DNA of 64,000 nucleotides from Phanerodontia chrysosporium (Eukaryota > Basidiomycota > Agaricomycetes > Polyporales > Phanerochaetaceae), in assembly GCA_001910725.1 (NCBI GenBank), contig MJGA01000022.1, positions 1-64,000 of the forward strand, in the 5' to 3' direction. Below the pieces are notes generated by a model. That model searched no databases. It was given only the letters and a program-made list of their open reading frames with translations, and was not told the origin of the DNA. Shown piece after piece: positions 32,581-43,872 of the stretch (the first letter of the stretch is position 1; each line of letters begins with the position of its first letter). Made by a program: the position numbers and the translations under genes.

Positions 32581-35500
32581 TCATGCAACCCCGGTGGTCT
32601 GATACGTATTGAAGCTGTGGTGGATGCCAGGTATCCCCTGCTGGTAGGCGTCACCGTTCTGAGGGGAACCCCACTGATGCTGGAACCTGAAGTGGGCGTG
32701 AGCCAAAGCAAGATCCTCGCAAGCATCTGGACGTACCCCGGAGTCATCATATCCGACCAGTATGCAGGGGACTTGAGGATCCGGAGCGGGCCGAATACAT
32801 CGTCCTCCGGCCCCATGCTCGTGTCGAAATCGAGGATCTGGCCTGCATCCGCAGTGTACGCCACCTCGGGCTCGTACACAGGCTCGTTGGGGATGCTCTC
32901 CGGCGACGAATGGGTGTGGCCAAGGTTGTGGCCGTCCGTAGGCTCTGGCGGAGCGGCCGAGAACAACTGTTGGGACGACCCGCCCTGGGCAGGATGCTGC
33001 GGAGAGGTCGGACTGGTGTGAAACTGATGCTCTTGAGGCGGGGGCGGCTGAGTATGGAGCCGTCCCGTCGTCGCGACGTCGCGCTTATACCGCGACAAGA
33101 GACCGGTGAGGAAGCGGGCATGCAGGCGCGGCGTGTGCCTCTCGTCAATGGCAATCTCCGGAGATTGAAGGGTCTGAATGAGGCGATGGATGAGTTGGAA
33201 GATCTCATCTTCTTGCTGCTTGTTGATCAGATTCAAATTCGTGAATTCCGGCTTCAGAAGCTGTGCATGGACGGGTGAGTACACGTCGGAGATGACCGGC
33301 CTGGACCCTGACCTTGAGCAAGAACGCTGACGCGAAGGTACCGAATATGAAGTGGCTGTCCGGAGCATAGCGCATGAAGCCAGAGGGGGCAACGCCGTCA
33401 ACCATGGACGTGATAACGGCCTTAGCAGCTTGGAAGCACTGTCCATCGATTAGAACAGTCATGCGATAACAGCGGTCAAACTAACCTTGTCTACGAAAAG
33501 TCGGTCGCTTGCTTGCATGTGACGCCGGAAGGCTTGCTGGCAGCCGAAGGACCACATCACCAAGCGTGAGTAGTTGGTGAAGCTATATTGCGTCAGCAAT
33601 AGAAGCAAATTCGAGCCAGAGGTGGCTCTCACAATGGTAGCAAGCTCGCGCGGAAAGCACAAGCTGGATCTAGACAAAATGTTAGGCCCATGCAGCCTGA
33701 GGATGGTGAAAGACGTACCGGTCATGTCCGACTCAGTGGCAAATCGCCTCGTCCAGTCGTCAAAGTATTGCGTCAGTTCTTCGTCGTATTTCGTGGTGAC
33801 CTCTACGAAATCGAGATTCTGTGAACTCACATCAGCATAAGAAGAAAGACACAGCCCGGACGACTAACCTCATCTAGCCCCGTAGGAGAGTCAGGGTTGT
33901 TGAACACTCTCTCATGGAACTTCGCGACAATACGGAGCATCGAGGTATAAGCGCACAGGCCAATATCGTACTGCTTATGTGACGTGTTAGAACAGGATGA
34001 ACTGCGTGAAAGAGGCATACCGGGTGATTGTACGGCGACTTCTTGTACCAGTCATCCGAACGGCGCACGATACTAAACAGACAGTCAATGTCCAGCGTGG
34101 CTGAGTAATCCACACGAGCACTCACAAGTCTTCCTTGATCGTCGAATGCTTCCCGAACTGAGTTGCAGTCGAGCGATCGAGGTTGTAGCAGTTCAACCAC
34201 ACGCGAACGCGGTTGATGACTTCGCGCTCTTGCATTTCCGTGGTCGGAGTCGCAGACGGAAGGACGTGCAAATTCAGATCGGTGGCGATACGGATCGCCA
34301 AGCCGGTGTACAACCAGCCGCGGTCTTCCTCCCATCGGCGTGCCGGCACGCCGTATATGCTGAGGATAATGTACGCTTGCGCGAGCTCGACGGACTTCCA
34401 GCCGGTAATCAGGGCATTCGCAGCGGCATGCTTTGCGAAGTGCATCGCGATCGGGTAGATCTCAGATTTCTCCCGGTAATAACGCGAGGACACCGCACAG
34501 ACTAATCAGATATATCAGATGAGGTGTAGAATAAGGCTGCAGATGTGGCGTACCGACGGTGAAGAGGAACGGACAGCGCTGGAATGTCGTCGCCGGAGTG
34601 TGGAGGACTGGGTCCAGGACCGAGACATGGCACTAAATACCGGTCAGAAGCCGTCACCCACCCTCAGTCGCGAATACTTACATTCAATCGGGCGAAGAAA
34701 CTATGAGAATGATGAGTCACGCTCAACACACTGGCTCCAACAAGGTACTCACATCTCAAACAACTTGTCCACGTCTTCGGGTGTCACCAAGCCGTGCACC
34801 AAAATCTCCGGAGGACTATCCTTCTGTATGATCCTGGCGCGAATATTCAGATCACTAGCCGGGCCTGAAACTGAATTTAGCCACGATTGGAACCGTCACG
34901 CGACTGTACCCACCGGGCATGAAATAGGTCTCATTCGCTACGCCCTGAGAAAATGCGCGGTGAATGAACCATTCCAATCAGGCGGGGTCCAAAAGCGAGC
35001 ACTCACGACGTTGTCATCGTCCGTGTCCTCCTCGTCTTTCACGGCCTTCTTGCCCTTGCTCCCGCGCGGCTTGCTGCTGAGCGCCAATTCCGCGATAAGG
35101 CCCAGCGGGACCTCGGAGGTCGGCAGGTTCTGACTCTTCTCGTCCTCCTCGACCTTAACTGTGCCTCCGACGCTGCCGCGCTCGGTGGGGTCCTCTTGGT
35201 CCTCGTGCTCCGATTCGGACTCTTCCTCCGTCGCGTTCTCCTGCTGCCCACGCGACCCAAGCCCGAAAGCGCTCGGGCCTCCAGAACCTCCGGCGGTGCG
35301 GACGCTGTGCTCCAACCGATCGAGCCAAGCGAGAACATTCTTGTTATTGTGGTCTGATGGCGACGTTGCCATGCGATATGACTCGATGCTCAACGGCGTC
35401 GCGAGATAGGGATTGTGCAGCTACCGGCGACAGGTCGAATGGACGGTGCCCAAGTCAGCCTCTGCGCAACGATTGGAAGCTGCGGACGCACCTGCTTGAG

Positions 35501-37383
35501 CAACGACTCGATGATGGCATCCTTCTGACGTATCTGCGCGAGCAGATACTCGCGTTTACTAGATTCGGAAGGTTGTGCAGTAAGTTCATCGGTCGTGTCG
35601 TCAACATTAGAGCTCATGTCGAGCGCGAGAAATGCAGGCGGAACACACAGAGGGAGCGGCGGGCCCTCGTCTGCTCCGACAGGCCCGTCTTAATAGGACC
35701 GCACTGCATTACGGGGAAACGCCCGCAGGCGCTGGAATGGACGGCAGAAAACTTACTTGGGTGCGTTTCGTTGCTTGCGTCCCTCGACGACACAGACGTG
35801 TCCGCTTGACTTGCACCGGGCGCACTCAGATTGGCCATCCGGGAAGTAGCATCTCATCTGTGGAAGGGGGCGGCGCGCGAATAGGCAGATTCCAAGGGTT
35901 CTGACAGTGAGCATGGGATAGAATTGCACGCGGATGAACGTACCTTGAGCTTTTTGCAGTGTGTGCATGCGCCAGGACTGTGGACGCCGACCGAGACGCG
36001 TCGTGGTGGGCCGCAGAATAACCCACGAGGACAGCGAGGGGTCCGGCGAGAAAAAATCGCCGGGTGTGGATAACCCATGAGTGGACAGTCGCGCCGGGAA
36101 GCAGTCCGGTGTTCCGCCAAGGGGTATTATATCAGTCGGGAAATATCCATTCAGGGTGCCAAGGGCGAGGTAGAGGTGAGCAGGGGAGGAGCCATGTCGA
36201 TTAGCGACTGCATAAACGGAAGAGAGGCTGAGACGCACAGTCTGGTGTTTCCCTCCGGACGCACACCTACTAGCGGCGGCACCGCATTCCCTGCACCATA
36301 GTCTTCATCGTCGCTGCCGCTTTCATAGTCTCCGGGTGGGTTCTTCCTCGCACGCTTCTTCCCCGGTCTCTTCGCCTGAATGGGCGCCTGAGATGCCTGA
36401 GGCTCCGGTCGCGGGGCGATCAAGGGCTGGCGCGGTTGCTGAGCTCCCGGAGCATTCGAGCTAGTCGCCTGCGGCTGCGGGCGGTCATCACCAGTGTCGG
36501 GACGCGACGACGGAGTAGATGGAAGACCTGAATGCTGTGATGATGGTGTATAGCTCGCGCCGCCGGTGCCCGCTGTGGCGTCCGCCGGGGGCGCGTGGTA
36601 CTCAAAAGTGAAGTCCGCGGTGAGGGTCGGATGTGTATTTGCACTGGCAGGTAGGGAAGGCTGCTGAGGGAAGTGAAGCGACATACCAGTCATGCTGGCA
36701 TCGTGCATGGGAGCATATGGCTGATGCATTTGTTGATGATAGGCGGCAGGAAGGGACGTCGTCTGTTCAGGAATGGATGGCGGCACAGCAGGCGGCATGT
36801 ACGTGGTCTGGCGGGCGTCATTGATGCGTTGCGCCTGCCGGGCATCTCGTGGGCTGCGCTGGGTGGGGTCGACGAAGCGAGTTTGAGCGTACCCCTGAGT
36901 ATATGCGTCCCGCTGTGGAGCGTGTGCAGGAGTCGTATAATGCGCCCACTGGTACTGGTTCGGCAGAGGTTGCTGCATAGCACTCGGGTTCGCCATGGAC
37001 GCCGGCATTGCATGCGACGGTGGATGCGACTCCGCATAGGGCATCTGAAGCATGTTCTGTGGTTGCTGGGGATCCGCAGGATACGCAAAGTGTATCTGAG
37101 CGTTGTAACTTTCAACCCAATGCTGATAGCCTCCCGCATCCTGGGAGACCGCCTGCGCCGGGTCAGCCTCATAGTAGTAAGGGGTCAACATCGGATGTGA
37201 TGTCGACGATGAGGCTTGCTCCGGAGGAGTGATCTGAGGGCCGTTCGGACTCTGGTGGTGCGGTGAAGACTGGCGCAGGGTGGAGGAAGGGACAGATAGA
37301 TTCCACTGCGGATTGCGTTGATATTGGCTAGGAGCTGTGGGGTATTCCATGCATCGCGCAGGGGGCAGCAAGAGATCAATCAT
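32581..37383 (-). CDS. Zn2Cys6 transcription factor with fungal middle homology region
   Basis: About a dozen exons, start near 37383 (or 37350, MEYPTAPSQYQ), stop TGA 32583-32581 after QTTGVA. The first about 370 residues are Gln/Pro-rich and disordered, ending in a basic stretch KRPGKKRARKNPPGD. The zinc cluster CTHCKKLK/MRCYFPDGQSEC then ARCKSSGHVC (C-X2-C-X6-C-X8-C-X2-C-X6-C) is split by an intron at 35943-35858. A coiled segment REYLLAQIRQKDAIIESLLKQ follows, as in dimerising Zn2Cys6 proteins. The middle homology region (ILVHGLVTPEDVDKLFE, CPFLFTV, EKSEIYPIAMHFAKHAAANA, WLYTGLAIRIATDLNLH) fits the fungal_TF_MHR fold. I could not make the junction into the zinc-cluster exon (about 36264 to 35975) keep phase, so it is unresolved. 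It is a nuclear regulator with unknown targets. Confidence 0.82.
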
Positions 37384-39018
37384 TCAAGACACACCAATAA
37401 GCAGAAGACAGGTATCTATACCTGCTGAGTAGCCCTGTTGGGCTGTGGAACTGGATCCGCTCTGCACAGGTACGCGCACCGTGGAACCTTGGCGTCCCGC
37501 TTCGTCTGCACGAAGGTGGTGGCTGTGAGTTTGAGCGGAGTGGAAGAGACAATGGAACGCACCAGCGCTGTTCGAAGGCAAGGACATGGATCAATCAGCA
37601 ACGTGAGATACACTGCCCCTGGGAGCGGAGGGTAGCAAAAGCCTGCGATGACCGGGAAGGCTATGGTTTGTAGGTCGAAGGCGTCCAAACGAGCTGACAG
37701 TCCGAGCAAGAAACCAGCAAGAAGAAGAAGTTGTATAGATGACAGACTCTCCCCGTCGCTCTGAAGCAGTGTATCGGAAGTAAATAGCGAGCGAGTAGGG
37801 GAAAGGAACAAGTTCAACGAAGGTTGTCTGCCTGCGCGCGAGCCGTACCACGCAATGTAGACGCCCGTGAAACGCCTGCCGAGCCGCGGCATTATCAGGA
37901 CCCCGTACCTCCCTCCCCTCAAACGGGAACCCCGAAGACCCTTGAACGCCGAGACCGTTCGACGGCTATGGTCCGCTTGCTGTTATGTTAGCCAGAGAAA
38001 CCAGAGACGATATATAATCGGTCACTCCGCAGAAATTCTTTAACACGCTATTTTGCTCTTTCAAAATGATAGTCACGCGCACATAATCCGACCGCTTTGC
38101 GACCCGATCATTGTCGGCACCTCCGAATTCACGAGCTCGGACGCAGCAGAGCCTGACTTGAGCCCATGTCGCACCGTTTCCTCCACCAATACTGGGTGCT
38201 CTATCTATGGCATGCCATGCGAGGATATATGCAGCATAGCTGACCGGTTAACCACGTGTTTCACAGCATTTGCTGCTTACTTCTCCAGACGAAGAACCTC
38301 TACGTGCTCGTGCTATTGTGCTGTATTTATCACCAACCTTACGCTACGTTGGCACAAGTACCTGTACTGAGAATGGGCGTATCTTGGCGTGCCTTGTGCG
38401 GGCGCGCCAGAATCACGGAATGACTTAGACACCTGTCATTCTACGGAAATCAGACTTAGACGACGCGCGGCCGAGACTCAAGTCGCATTTGCACAGCTCT
38501 CACAAGTCGCTGTCTAGCCAGTCACTTGTGCAGACCGGTGCGCCACACGCCATGAGCGCGACCGCTCATAGACAGTCATTCCGACTGACTCGGGGCCATC
38601 TCACCAATTCTCCGACGGACGGGTGTTGAGTAGCATTCAGCTAGTGTGCTCATCAAATCAGATGCCAGGGCATGGGCCTATCCTCATCGATAGCCGACTC
38701 TGTGACAGTCTGCAAGGCCCGAAAACTCTCGCTATTGTGAGATCAGATGTTGCGTGCGGGCTGGCCGCTGTCAGCGCGGCCCTCGCTTCATTTCTGAGCC
38801 TCAGTTTACGTGCGCTGAAGCCGCCATAGCCCCAGTGCATGGGTGCCAAGGCCAGAGCCTCAATGAGTCGTGAGTATCTAGGCCTGTCCTGCCCTCCAGT
38901 CAAGCGAAACATCTCTACGCAACATTAATTGTTCGCGAGGGGGAGCAACTTGCAACGGTACCCCACGCAGAAATTACAACAATTCTTAGGTTCTTTCTAA
39001 CCAAGCGACAGCATCTCT
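37384..39018. other. 1.6-kb intergenic region
   Basis: Holds the promoter of the transcription factor (minus strand, from 37384) and the 3' region of GPI13, whose stop lies at 39019. Short open frames are present but none is supported. No repeat or RNA gene is seen. Confidence 0.4.
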
Positions 39019-42000
39019 TTACTGCTTCTTTTTCTCTACGGCAGGGCTGCCTGCCATGCCGACGAAGAGTTGCGCCACGCGGTCCGTGACGCGGCGCACG
39101 CCGACACCAACACCTATCAGGAGCGCGAGGTCGACCGCGACGAGCGTGAGCGCGGCATACATGAATCGCGGCGCGAAGATCTTCCACACCATGAGGTGCC
39201 GGCGCAGCCACGCCGCGGTGGCCGCGCTCCCGAGTAGCAGCGCGCCGTGATAGAGCATCGTACCGAGCGCCGCGCGTGTCGCCTCGCGCCGGGCGGCGTG
39301 GGTCTGTGCGGGATGTGGCAGGGGCGCGACGTTCCAGAGTGCCAGCAGCGGCGCGGCGAGTGCGACGACGAACTGCGCGCCGAGCGTGTTCAGCGCGACC
39401 GACGCGGGCGAGAGCGGGTACGTAAGTGTCGGCGTGAGCGCGAACGCTGTCTTCCACTGGATCGAGGATATCGTCGCCTGGTGACCTGTGGCGTAGAAGG
39501 CGTGCAGGGCTAGCATCCCTAGCGGGACGACCTCGCTGAAGCGCACGCTTGCGTTGGCAGTTGGAAGCGAGTCCAGGTTCAGTATGGACGAGGGTGTCGC
39601 GGACGCGAAGGCCGTATCGAAGTTGCGGACGTCTCGCACACTGTCGATGACCTCGAGATACGACAGGACGGCGATGGCTCCCAGGCCCATGGTGATTTGT
39701 GCGGTGAGCTGACTTGCAGAGTAGAAGATGCCGAAGGGAATACACCAGAACATAAGGTACGGGGCGCCGTATGCGTTCGCAAAACCAATGACCGTGACTT
39801 CCGCTTTGGAAGCCGGGTCCGTTTGTTGAGTGGTAGATACGCGCAGGCAGAGGGGGATAGTCCACCATAGCGAGCAAGCGATTACGAGGATCTCAAGGAG
39901 GGAACCCCAGCCCAACGCGGTGCGCCCGAGACGCAGCGCAGATGACCATGAGGGGTCAGCGATCTCCGCGGTCTCCAGCCATTCAGACATCCACGCCAAA
40001 CAGCCTTGAAGGAGGACGGTGGGCATAATCCACGGCAGGAGCAATCCGGCGACTCCCTTGTCTGACTGGGATATTTGCAAGAACCTCCGCATAACGAAGG
40101 GCAGGGCTAACGCCATAGGAATAGCGGCAGCGAGTACGGGGACAGATGGGACTGTGAGAGACGCGGAGGCGTAGAAGGTGACATGACAATAAGGTTGTTG
40201 CTCCTCTCTGCATACCGTGCTCGCCGCCATGAGACGCACGCACACAGTGAACAGCGCGGAGAAGCCCACGATGCGGTATCGCAGACGGCTTGTCGGGGCG
40301 CTGAAGCCCCTCATGATGTTCGGCACCATGGAGGTGATCAGCAGGAAGGTGAGAATGCGATCTTCCCAGACGGTAAAGGAGTTGGATCCAAAAGCGGCCG
40401 CGTGGAGAATCATGAGTATCGGTAACGACTTGAGATGGAGGTCGGAGAACTTGGGGCGAGCGACAAAGATGCATGCTAGCGTTGAGCCGAGCGAGATACC
40501 GAAGAGTATGAGGTGAACGATGTCGAGACCTTTGACATAATCGCGGAACGGAATGGCAGCGATACCGAGCACAAGACCAATCCCTCCTCCATACGCATTG
40601 AATTTGATAGCGGTTCTCTCCCATGTTTCCCACTGCTCCTTCTCCGAACCAAGCTTCGTCCAAAGTGCCCCAGTCGCAACCATTGCTAGAGCCAAAAGCG
40701 TAAGGCCCATGCCGATCAACGTAACGTTGAACTGAGCCCATAGCTCGCGGCACACCGAGAGAGCGTAGCGCATATAATCGTTCAACGAGGTCCAGAAGAA
40801 GCCAGGAGGACGCTCTATCGCTGTATCGGCAAGCTTCCGGAGCTGCGCCCAAGACTTGTCGAGCTCGCCGCCGTGCGGGCTAGCACGATAGCTGCGAAGA
40901 TATCTCTCAACCTGGGCGAAGTTCATCTCGAGCGCGCTGTTGAACCGACGTCCTTCAAGGTCGTCCCAGAAAAGCTCAGGAATGAGGCTCCCGAGATTGT
41001 TGTAAGGGATAGGAAGACCGAGGAGTAAGGAGAACGTTGGAACGAGATCAATCTGCTGAATAGCCCGATGGGGGACAGTGGCCCCAGGGAACACAGATTT
41101 CGGCAGGAGGGTCTCGGGAATCTGAGCATTGGGGTGGAGCATTGGACGGCCTTTGCTGTAGAACCAGACAGCGGCGGTGACCTCAAGATCTGTATCGCCA
41201 CCGTGATCTCCCTTGCGGTCCATCCCGTGGTCGCCTATGAGGACCAAGAGCGTTTCATCGTCTAATAGGTCCACGACGTCCCGCAGAACTCGATCCATCT
41301 GCTCGAGCTTCGCTTTCATCACAGGATGGTCCGGCCCAACTCTGTGTCCGACATGATCGACGCCGAGAAAATGGCCGATGAGAAAATCCCATGGTTTCGA
41401 TTCGTCTTTCAGCAGAGGGAAGAGATGCTCGATGACGCCTTCATCGACTGTGTGGAGATCTTCGACGTTGAAAGAGTCATAGGAGAAGGACATGTTCGTC
41501 TCAAACGAGGTCGGAAAAACGGTTGTCCATGTGTCATCCCCCATGAATGCGATCTACGTCTGCACGGTTGTAAACACGCGCATATACGACGCGATGACTG
41601 GTGCTCACCTTCTTTCCCGCAGACCGGAGCTGTCCAATCACTGAGTCCTCCAAGATAGAGTAGCCTCCAAAGTTACTGCCCATGTCTATGAATGTAGGCA
41701 GGGAGCCAGCTGTGATTCCCTTAATACGCTGTAGGGTCGTGGTTGGTGGATCTGCGAACGACGTGAACAAGAAGGATCTTTCGGGTTGTTGTGCAGTAAG
41801 CTCTGCAGGTAAACGCAAGACATTGTGGTGGTAGGGGGAAATGGGCGACGGAGGATCGGGAGAGAGAAAGTCAAAGCGTAACGCGTCGATGACAAGCAAT
41901 ACTGCGCGCTTGTAGGAGGGGGGCAGCGTGCATGTCGCGTCACCGTCTTCACATGTCGAGATCTCTGAGAGCGAGAGGCGAGTCAACAGGAAGCCTTTTG

Positions 42001-42070
42001 TGTAGAGATATATGCCTGCGAAATGGATGAAGGTCACCCAGAGCAGCAGGAATAATCCTCTGGACTGCAT
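39019..42070 (-). CDS. GPI13: GPI ethanolamine phosphate transferase 3 (PIG-O/Gpi13)
   Basis: Two exons (42070-41609, 41553-39019) joined across a 55-nt intron give KK/IAFMGDDTW and a protein of 998 residues, normal for the family. The enzyme adds ethanolamine phosphate to the third mannose of the GPI precursor in the ER membrane, the bridge to proteins. Visible: an N-terminal membrane anchor LFLLLWVTFIHFAGIYLY and an alkaline-phosphatase-like luminal domain with metal-site motifs VLLVIDALRFDF, GHFLGVDHVGHRVGP and GDHGMDRKGDHGG. A C-terminal half with about a dozen membrane segments follows. GVDHVGHR and the length favour Gpi13 over Gpi7 or Mcd4. It diverges from SPC1. Confidence 0.92.
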
Positions 42071-42347
42071 CTTCCCGACACGTTCAGTGCGCCGAAGATT
42101 CTCCTAAATATTTGTTTCTTGCTTCCTTAGCCAGAAGATGGTGGTGCCGCTCGCGTGTCACGTTCAGCGCATGTAGCTTGTGGAAATGGGCGACCCTGGG
42201 GAGAGAAGATGGAGGTGAGCTGGACGCGGAGGACAGCGGGCGACTTCCGCGCGACGTGTCTGCGTGACGGTAACGGATCAATCGCAGGTCACGACTGGGG
42301 AGAGTGCGCGCGCTCCACGTGGTGTACACCTCCCACCACCAACAGCC
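42071..42347. promoter_or_regulatory. Shared promoter of GPI13 and SPC1
   Basis: 277 bp between two divergent start codons (42070 minus, 42348 plus). Both products act in the ER on secretory proteins, so coupled expression from this short region is plausible. No TATA box is evident. Confidence 0.5.
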
Positions 42348-42779
42348 ATGGATGCACTGCAGGCGAAAGTACAGGCCCTGTTCGAGGGGAAGATAGTGCG
42401 TTATAGTATTTGCATTTATGCTCGAATCTAAAGAACCCAGGACTTTGAAGGTCAGAAGAAGGTCGAGCAGATATCTCGAGTGACCTTGGTGGCTGCGACG
42501 GTATGTCCCATATTACTTACCCCAGGGATGTGATTCACAAGCATTAGATTGCTTCTTTCATCATCGGGTTTGCACTCCAATCTTTACGAGTGACGTTTGG
42601 CGTCTTTGCGGTCGTCAATATCGTTTTGTTCTTGGTGAGTACTATGTGCTGTCTCGCGAACAACTTCTGATGCTGCTTGCAATCTCTAGGTCGTGATCCC
42701 GCCTTGGCCAATGTTCAACCAACATCCTGTGAAATGGCTCCCAGCTAAGAGTAGCTCGAAAGACAAGAAGTCTTCGTGA
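42348..42779 (+). CDS. SPC1: Signal peptidase complex subunit 1 (Spc1/SPCS1)
   Basis: Four exons: 42348-42395, 42441-42500, 42548-42634, 42690-42779, with three short GT-AG introns (45-55 nt), give exactly 94 residues. The protein reads MDALQAKVQALFEGKIDFEG, then KKVEQISRV, two hydrophobic hairpin segments (LVAATIASFIIGFALQS and VFAVVNIVLFLVVIPPWP) and a Lys-rich tail ending KDKKSS. The FEGQK..E motif, two-helix hairpin and PPWP..N match SPC12 proteins. It is a small non-catalytic ER subunit that helps the signal peptidase discriminate substrates. Confidence 0.92.
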
Positions 42780-43872
42780 TTGTATCGCTTGTAAGATTCG
42801 ACTTATACCCCCGGAATATACGTATTGCCTTTCAGACACTCTAGGACTCAACGACAAACACCTAGCTCGAGCAAGAGGAGACATGGCACGAGTATCTCTC
42901 TACGGGTTCTACAAGTGCATGTCCTTTCTGGCGTGTTTACTTGATATTCAGGGGCCGGTCTCGACATCAACTTACGAATTGCCGCATGGGCTGAAAGGAC
43001 TGGTTGGTACTTCGGTGATAGCGAGAGCACAGGATTCTGTCATGCTCTGGTCAACTTTGGTCAGCCCCGCGGACTTGCGCCGTATATCAATGAGAACCGA
43101 CTCCGGGTCTCGTTCGCTGCCCTTTGCAGCAATCACAAACAACGGTCAAGAGAACCCCGGCGACGCGTGCTCACCTGGAGTGGGCACTTCGGGAGAGCCA
43201 CGTGCTGCACTCCGGCAACCACACCGCACTGGCCTCAACAACAATAGTGTCGAGCTTCCTTTGCTCGTCCTTGCCCAAATTCACACGGCAAGAACGACTG
43301 ACCATCGAAGCCGCGCAAACCCTGCTGATCTGACGACGTCCAGAACTCGTCCGTCCGAGGTGCGGGAGCGAGGTCGACCTGTCTCCATACGCAATGGGTG
43401 TCCGGATCGAAGTAGTGCTTCGGACCTAGCAACCCCCGCGGGGTCGAGTAGCATGCACTTGGTTTGATCTCAGTTGAGTGCCTTAGATAATTAATTCGTG
43501 CATTCTCGATCTCGATTCTGGCCAGCCGCTCTCGACGCTGCTCTCAAGCCTCGTATCTCGGACGCTCACGAGCACGCGGATAATATATGGTGTTTGAACA
43601 CCGCCACCACCGGCGTTCCCCTGGAGATCCTGACACAGCTCGCGCAGTCATGAGTCTGACGATGATTGCTACTGGTACTACAATATTCGTCACAATAGGA
43701 GTTACAGCTGTTCGTCCGATGTGTAAAGTAAAGAGGCCAATAAGAAACCGTCGAAAGCGCGGTCGGATTGTGTGAGCCGTGCGCGGTGACGCCGAGAGGC
43801 ACGATCACAACTTTTCCCTCTTACCCCCACCACGGCCGTCGCTACGACTCTCTCTGCGCTCCCAGCGGGTGT
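42780..43872. other. Spacer upstream of the kinase gene
   Basis: About 1.1 kb with the 3' end of SPC1 and the upstream region of KIN1. An ORF continues upstream of 43873 in the kinase frame (to 43768) but without an ATG before 43873. No separate gene is supported. Confidence 0.4.
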
